From Nymphaea colorata (taxonomy: Eukaryota > Streptophyta > Magnoliopsida > Nymphaeales > Nymphaeaceae): a stretch of DNA of 64,000 nucleotides. The DNA lies in assembly GCF_008831285.2 (NCBI RefSeq), contig NC_045151.1, positions 9,910,571 through 9,974,570 on the forward strand, written 5' to 3'. Position numbers and translations under genes: made by a program. Under the pieces are notes generated by a model that had not been told where the DNA came from, ran no database searches, and saw only the letters and a program-made list of their open reading frames with translations. Positions 58,080 through 64,000 of this stretch are shown one piece after another. Position 1 is the stretch's first letter. Every line of letters begins with the position of its first letter.

Positions 58080-58450
58080 CAAGGGGAGCCGGCGTCTCCT
58101 CCCCTGCCATCACCGGCTAGCCTGCCCGGCGTTGTCCCCAGCCGAGCCAGCGGGTGATGGCAGGGGAGAAGCCATTGGGCTCCCCCTTTGCTCTACCAAT
58201 CGTGGGTAGTGCAAACCTCTACCACAATGGCTAGAGGTAAGTGGTCCTCTACGCCGCTGGTGGGGCTGATGAGGCCCAGCGGCAAGGCAGTGCTAGGGGC
58301 ATCTGCCCCACTGGTGACAACAGGGGAGAGCCGCTGGGGCTCTCCCTTTGCTATACCCATTGTGGGTAGAGCAAAATGCTCTGTTGTCGTCGCCGATGCC
58401 ACCGGCCCCACAAGCGACAGCAAGGAGAGCTGCCGGTGCTCCCCTTTGCA
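58080..58450. repeat. GC-rich repeat block
   Basis: Three related units contain GGGGAGA(A/G)CC, GGGCTC(C/T)CCCTTTGCT and GTGGGTAG words (about 58152, 58314 and a shorter one at 58420). It is markedly GC-rich inside AT-rich DNA. Such blocks occur in subterminal regions of CACTA or Helitron elements, but no ends were found. Confidence 0.45.
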
Positions 58451-58457
58451 ACAAGAA

Positions 58458-58566
<109 letters not shown>

Positions 58567-58964
58567 GAGGGATGGGGAACTGAGAGGGAGAGTGAGGGGA
58601 GAGGGAGTTGAGAAATCTAGATCGTCCGATCTAAGATCGAACGGTCCAGATTTGATGTTCCTAGATACATATTGAATTTAGAGTCAGGATTCAGGGACTA
58701 TATAAATCACACATCAAACAAAAGTTGTGACATATGACTGTGCTGCAAATAAATGTATATATGTTTAGTCACATATTATAATTCTAACAGGACGGAGGTC
58801 CATATGGCCATAAGATTTCACCTCTATATATATATGTAGTTATTAGCTCCTAAATATATCCAGGAACCTAAGCAACTTACATTAACATGCTTTTGACTGG
58901 CTTCACATACAGTGCTAGTTGCAATAAAGGATGCTTTGATTTGCATAAATTCTACAAAGAGAGT
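58567..58964. other. intron sequence
   Basis: Contains GATCGTCCGATCTAAGATCG and AACGGTCCAGAT, a wording common in plant repeats, with no further structure seen. Confidence 0.35.
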
Positions 58965-58972
58965 CTTCACAC

Positions 58973-59323
58973 CTAAGTCACCCAGACTCTTCTATTTTAC
59001 TGCCGCACCCGAGTCGCATCGAATCGGGTGTGCACCGAACATGGGTGTGGCTCCGACTCACACCCGAGCCCAGTTAGAATGTCATATTACTAAATTACTT
59101 ATATAATATATGTTGTTCTGATATTTTTTTATGCAATACAATTATTCAAGTATGTCATATACATTAATAACTAAATTGTAATAATAATATATACATGCTT
59201 ATTCTGTTATATATATAATAAATTAAAAATAATAATAATAATAAAATACCCTCGCCGCACCTAAATTTTTTGGGATGTGCCGCTCCGGCACCCGCACCCG
59301 CGCCCCGCACTCAGGTGACATAG
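58973..59323. mobile_element. hAT-family MITE, 351 bp, perfect 8-bp target duplication
   Basis: The left end is CTAAGTCACCCAGACTC and the right end CACTCAGGTGACATAG, flanked by CTTCACAC at 58965-58972 and 59324-59331. It is GC-rich near both ends (CGCACCCGAG, CCCGCACCCGCG) and AT-rich in the middle. Confidence 0.85.
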
Positions 59324-59331
59324 CTTCACAC

Positions 59332-61230
59332 TGTATGAACCATGGATTTTTTTTCTTGCAAAACATATCTACACATGAAAATTGTCAATTGCAACATACC
59401 TCTTTGCTAAATCAATTATAACATAATATGCACAAATTAGATTGAGGAAAACAAGCATGGAAAACCATATAAAGAAGTATCTCAACTCTCAATCTTGCTG
59501 AAATATAAATTCTCTCTTTCTCTAGAAACCATCATAACAAGCTTCCCCAAGTAGATACAGTATTCTTCTCATACAAATTAAGTTGCAAACTTGCAATAAG
59601 TATCTCGAACAAGTACAGTGGAAAAACACTAGAAAAAGAAATACAACAGAAAGAAAATGTATATGAGTATAGTTTAGTATACTTTACCATACAGAAAAAA
59701 AATAATATACAGGCATACTGCTTGGCAATTGACCACCCTTGCTGATTACCTCATTCAACTGAGACTTTGGCTTCCTACTGAAATAATATAAAAATCGAAA
59801 TTTTTTCCAAATATATTTAATGAAGATTTATTATGTTTTATGAAATATTGTTACTCTTAGTAATTACTGTATTTTGAGTACAAGGGTGGAAGTGGAGGCT
59901 GAGGCATAGGAGGTGCTGCAAGGTCGATTTATTCGATGAAGGAATGGTTAGTATTGTCAGGGTTGATTTTATTCTACTAGATGCTTCTTCTTTCTCCCAA
60001 AAGTCCCTAAATGATTGATCTATTTTCTATGTTGGCGACCAATTTTTTTTTTATTTTTTTAGTTATGTTAATATGTCAAGTTATTTTAATTAACTATTAC
60101 TAATATTTGAAATATGAGAAATACAACAAGCAAGCATAATCAACTTAAACAATCAAAATTTAATTGTTTACTTCATTGAATATGCAAAATCAATAGAAGA
60201 AGTTTAACATTACTCATTGAATGTAATCTAATACAAGAAACCAAAAAAAAAAAAAAACTAGATCTAATCTCTAGAAGAAGGAATGTAAATCCGCAAGAAG
60301 GCTTTAATCCATGTGTACTTAAAGAAAAGATATAACCATACTAATGGTTGCATATAACAGGTATGAGGTATCCCAATACCATATAACAAAGTGACTAATA
60401 GTATATACATATAACAGTATACATATAACAACATAATCAACATAAAAATACGTAACTGATACGATATCAAGTACATAGCAACATATACTCCATTAAGAAA
60501 CTTTAATTGAAAGGGAATGTGACTTTCCACTTTTCCATGGAATAGGCATGTTGGAGCCTAGGCCATCCTAGGCGAGCTTAGGCACCAGCCTAGGCGCCAA
60601 CAAATATCCCATCGCCTAAGTCACCAACACATATCCCATCACCTAAGTGGTGGACTTAGGCGATAAGTGTGGACTCACGCTTAGTCCATGCTTAAGCGAG
60701 TTAGGTGAGGCCTTAACAACATAGTCTATTTTATTGGATCATTAAGTACCGGGATCAATTTCTAGAATTACCATTAGCTTTTTCCAAAGTTTTATCCAGA
60801 TGTGTTAAAAGCTAGCAAAACAGTCAGGGAAAAATGGCAGGCACAGTTGCATCTAGCTTACAATCCGGAGTGTGTAGTTCCAGATTTGGTGTGACATTTA
60901 TGTTTTAACTTCAGAAGATGTTGGTGAATACAAACAATAAATATTAGTATCAACTGGTCCCCTAAACCTTTCTTCTGTTGTGACAATGGCAGTGTCCTTG
61001 TAGAACCTTTTTCTTCAACACACATAGACACGGCCAACATGGCCAGCCCGCGGCATCAATAATCTAAATTTTTCTATGCAAAACTCCAAGTAATGCATGC
61101 AAGATAATTTAGATTACAACATAAAGGAAATTAAAGATAATTCGACCAAAATTAAAAAATTTCAATACCAACTAGGACAATTAGTATATTAGCATGCAAA
61201 TTGGATTATTGAGCTAAAAGAGAGACAAAC
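59332..61230. other. 5' part of the 14.3-kb helicase intron
   Basis: AT-rich sequence. A CTTAGGCG-type repeated word set (60550-60700, e.g. GCCTAGGC, CGCCTAAG) looks like a small repeat remnant. No exon was recognised here; the phases of the flanking exons already match. Confidence 0.4.
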
Positions 61231-61289
61231 CTTGTAGCCAACACTTTCACCAACACCTTCACCTCTTTCCCAAGCAATTCTCTCAGCAA
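61231..61289 (-). CDS. DExH helicase exon between motifs Ia and Ib
   Basis: A 59-nt exon encoding VAERIAWERGEGVGESVGYK (the first Val codon is shared with the previous exon), the conserved helix after motif Ia that leads to 'GY.IRLE'. The acceptor is AACAG and the donor GTTTGT. The next exon downstream is 14.3 kb away. Confidence 0.93.
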
Positions 61290-61384
61290 CTGTTCCAATA
61301 GGAAAAATAATGTGAAAAAATGAAGAGAAAAAAAAAAACAAATTCTAGCTTTCTGCAACAGAATTCTAGCAATTACCCAAAGAC

Positions 61385-61475
61385 CTGATATGGCAGAAAT
61401 ACGTCTAGGCTGTGTACACACGATTTTGCAATTCTGACTTTTCCTCCACATGTGATCCAAAAGGTACTGTGGAAC
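61385..61475 (-). CDS. DExH helicase exon: motif Ia
   Basis: A 91-nt exon encoding VPQYLLDHMWRKSQNCKIVC followed by TQPRRISAIS, ending one base into a Val codon. TQPRR is motif Ia. The preceding motif I (GETGCGKTTQ) should be on the next exon upstream, which is not present before base 64000. The acceptor is CTGCAG and the donor GTCTTT. This is the most 5' exon found, so the helicase is partial in this window. Confidence 0.93.
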
Positions 61476-61619
61476 CTGCAGACAGACACATAAAGGGAAA
61501 AAAAATTAACGGCATCTAAACAGGTTGTCCCAAAAAAGAACTTGTGCATCTAAATAAGCAACATCAAGAAAGCATCATGAAAGCCCACGTATCCATCTAT
61601 AATCTCATTTACTTGGGAC

Positions 61620-63027
61620 CTTGGGGGTAACGAACAGACCCTGTCAAGATATTAGCACAAAACTTAAATGTCAATTGCAGTGCTGAACGTATCTTCTGAT
61701 ACGGAGGTATATCTTACAATATGTATCATAAATATGGGAAAATCGATCAACCTTGGGAGCTATGTGGTGCTGGTACGGGTACTGATACGGCGTTTTCGTA
61801 AATCTTGGTACAGCGGTACGGCGAATATTATATATTTTTAATTCAAAAAATTTGAAAAAACAAATGATATCATCACATTAAGACAATGCTCCTTTCATAC
61901 AGTCTCATAGATAAAGTCATAAAAAAACATAAAATGCTGACAACAACCGTAAGCTGCATAGTGCATAACTTATAACTTATAAGTTATAATCAAATTAAAT
62001 ATAACTCGACAAGGCTGAAGGGCATATGCAAAACCACTCGACAAGGGCATTGCAAGTTACAGACTTATAGTCCTCACAGAACACGCATGAACAGTCTCAT
62101 TTAGTAATTTCAAGCATTGCAAGTTACAGTTTTCAGTTTTCACAGACGAGAGAAATCCAACAGAACACGACATGAACAGGGAGCAGGAAATTTGAATCAT
62201 ATAGGCCAGTTACATAGCCAATATGCGGTAATAGTCAGTAAACCAGTGCAGTTCCACCACCGGAGGAGGATTTAGGTGTCTTTGGATGAGATGATTGAAG
62301 CTCAAGGTCAGACAAGCTCAAGATCGAATTTCACACAATATCCCACAGGGATCCAACAAAAATCAGACCCCATTACACATGTGCACAAGCTGTCAAACCC
62401 CAACAAATTGGGGCAACCCTAAAAACAGCCAAAATCATGCAGAAATTTTGCATATTAGGCAGCCATTAGATGTACCAAACCTATCGTCGATGACTCACCG
62501 CCCGTCGCCAATTGCCAGCTGCTGCCCAAGCTCCCGCCGGACGTCCATCGGTAGCTGCCCAAACTGTCAAACCCCCAACGGTAGCAGCAACCCTAAAAAC
62601 TACCTAATAAAGAAACCGAACGTCGTCCACTCACCGTCCGTGACCGATCGTCATCCATCGCCAGCCGCCATCCGCCGCCACTGCCCAAAGTAGCTCGAAC
62701 CCAAACACTCGCCACCGAAAGAACAAACAAAATCGAGGGAGAAGATGAGCGTTAGGTTTTTTGTCGAAAGTGATATGGTTTGTATCTGGTTCCGACCTGG
62801 AGCCAGATCCAAACGTACCACCACGTACCGGCATACTGGTTTTGCCGTACCGGTACAGGTACGCTGACCAAACCGGCGTACCATGGTGACATAGCTTGGG
62901 GGTAACGAACAGACCCTGTCAAAATATTAGCATAAAACTTAAATGTCAATTTCAGTATTGTACGTATCTTTCGACGGAGGCATATCTTATGATATGTATC
63001 ATAACTACGGGAAAATTTGATCACCCG
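61620..63027. repeat. ~132-bp tandem duplication split by a hAT element
   Basis: Unit 1 (61620-61751) and unit 2 (62895-63027) share CTTGGGGGTAACGAACAGAC, then CCTGTCAA(G/A)ATATTAGCA and AAACTTAAATGTCAATT, ending in AT(C/T)ATAA(A/C)TA(T/C)GGGAAAAT. The 1.1-kb element sits exactly at the boundary between the two units. Confidence 0.85.
61760..62894. mobile_element. hAT-family non-autonomous element, 1135 bp
   Basis: The left end is CTATGTGGTGCTGGTACGGG and the right end GGCGTACCATGGTGACATAG. The candidate 8-bp duplication is CTTGGGAG / CTTGGGGG (7 of 8). The interior (62300-62760) is GC-rich with repeated GCCATCCGCCGCC- and CGTCCATCG-like words, similar in style to the 5' leader of the hAT transposon at 51600-51700, so this may be an internally deleted derivative. 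Confidence 0.7.
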
Positions 63028-63055
63028 TTTTTTCGATATGGATTACTTGAGACCC

Positions 63056-63332
63056 CTGTTAAGTTTGTACATATGGATCAGGTCACCCAGACCTGACCCA
63101 TTTGATCCACACACCCAACACATCATGGGTGGTGGCATACTTGTAAATCTTATTGTTATTTTTTATTTTATGATGTACCCTAAATCGTGATTAGTATATA
63201 ATGATAAGAAGAGGCAGACGTCATTTGTTGTTGCTTTCTTTCATCTCTCTCTTACGTGCAGCCCACTTCTCTCTTCCTCCTCTTGCATCTAACTTCATTC
63301 GGTGGTTTGGTATTAGATATCAAAATCTTACA
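63056..63332 (+). mobile_element. putative 5' LTR of a further Copia element
   Basis: Begins about TGTTAAGTTTGTACATATGG and ends AAAATCTTACA directly before a primer site. It is CT-rich in the second half, as in other Copia LTRs here. The partner LTR is beyond the window, so the left border is inferred. Confidence 0.5.
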
Positions 63333-64000
63333 TGGTATCACAGCAGGTTTTGCCACTGACAATGTTTGGTAAGAATCTCTAATTTCTACCCTAATTTTTG
63401 TTTTTTTTCTGCCCTAATCCTCAAATCTCAAGTTTCTGCCCTAACCCTAATCCCCAAATTTTCTACCCTAATCCTATCGTCTACCCTAATCCTACCGTCT
63501 GCCCTAATCCTACTGTCTGCCCTAATCTGCCCTATCGTCAGCCACCTTACCCTAATCTCAAAATTTATATTTTCCCCCTATTTTCTGATTATTGCATTTA
63601 TGGATCCCCACCGCAATTCCAGCATCTTGTCGTCCAATTTCCTCCCCCAACTCATCTCACAAAAGCTAAATCATACCAATTATTTGACATGAAAACGTCA
63701 AATAGTCCCGTTCATCAAGAGTCACCGTCTCTATGGACATCTCAATGGCACCACACCTGCGCACCTGAATGGATTATGCGAGAGGTGAAGAATGTTGCAG
63801 GGCAAGTTCAAGAGACCATTGCAGAAATCAATCCTGAATATGAGATGTGGATGGCTCATGAGCACTCCAAGTGTTCGATATATTGTTGGCTGAAATTTGA
63901 CACAAGAAGGTGTTGTTATTTTGCTGGCCTCTTTTGGTGATATTTGTGACGAGATAAAGCTCCCTTGGTGGTGAAGATTGTGGCAGTCTTTGACGCGTCG
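63333..64000 (+). pseudogene. Copia primer site, leader and broken gag start
   Basis: A primer site variant TGGTATCACAGC (63333-63344) is followed by a CCCTAATCC-rich leader. From the ATG at 63600 the frame reads MDPHRNSSILSSNFLPQLIS, then KLNHTNYLT before a stop. A shifted frame continues with the gag-like INPEYEMWMAHE. It has the same organisation as the Copia gag at 32942 (KLNHENYLIW..., NPEHAMWMRRD), so it belongs to a related family. It runs off the right edge. Confidence 0.6.

Noticed and set aside
62295-62834. Overlapping Pro/Ser-rich frames on both strands
   Set aside because: They lie within the GC-rich interior of a hAT derivative and have no domain. They could be mistaken for a helicase 5' exon, but motif I is absent.
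63390-63560. CCCTAA repeats considered as interstitial telomere
   Set aside because: The unit is irregular (CTACCCTAATCCTA) and lies in a Copia leader between primer site and gag.

Overview
This is plant nuclear DNA: AT-rich, with no operons or bacterial signals. It holds plant-type LTR retrotransposons primed by initiator tRNA-Met, a hAT transposon with small derivatives, a FAR1/MULE relic, LINE relics, long (TA)n and (GA)n microsatellites, and a host gene with canonical GT-AG introns. The very long transposon-filled introns fit a medium or large angiosperm genome. I cannot name the species from sequence alone.

Two host genes are well supported. The first is a compact intronless gene on the minus strand (9394-10023). 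It encodes a 209-residue P-loop NTPase/kinase-like protein and is strikingly GC-rich against its surroundings. The second is a DEIH-type DExH-box RNA helicase with ankyrin repeats, related to Arabidopsis NIH/DExH6. It lies on the minus strand and occupies the right half of the window, from its stop codon at 30670 to at least 61475. I could place nine exons with matching phases: 61385-61475, 61231-61289, 46731-46886, 41865-41917, 41744-41777, 41542-41631, 40450-41454, 39303-40376 and 30670-31182. The exon with helicase motif I and the N-terminus must lie beyond base 64000. Three introns are huge (about 14.3, 8.1 and 4.8 kb) and packed with mobile DNA; the other five are 73-112 bp.

Layout. 1-9 kb: mostly AT-rich DNA with a LINE relic near 2 kb. 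9.4-10 kb: the kinase-like gene. 10-16 kb: duplicated repeats, (TA)n tracts and a Copia RT scrap. 16.5-21.8 kb: a 60-bp minisatellite, then a decayed FAR1-type transposase followed by a Ulp1-like protease domain. 23-26.4 kb: repeats and a Copia relic with its 3' LTR. 27.6-29.1 kb: a second LINE relic. 29.9-30.2 kb: a hAT MITE just beyond the helicase stop. 31.2-39.3 kb intron: a recent Copia with two 403-bp LTRs. 41.9-46.7 kb intron: three hAT-type elements. 46.9-61.2 kb intron: a broken Ty3/Gypsy, head-to-head retroelement fragments split by a hAT transposon, a Gypsy 5' end interrupted by a chimeric Copia, a GC-rich repeat block and another MITE. 61.5-64 kb: a 1.1-kb hAT derivative sitting on a tandem duplication, then the 5' end of another Copia.

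The most interesting reading is that one hAT family links many features. A nearly complete hAT transposase gene (52223-54539; one intron and three in-frame stops) ends in the same terminal sequence (CTATGTCAC-type) as at least six non-autonomous elements here. Several of these have 8-bp target duplications, and they are inserted in or near the helicase gene. The second point is the joining of FAR1-type transposase and Ulp1-type protease remnants in one decayed unit.
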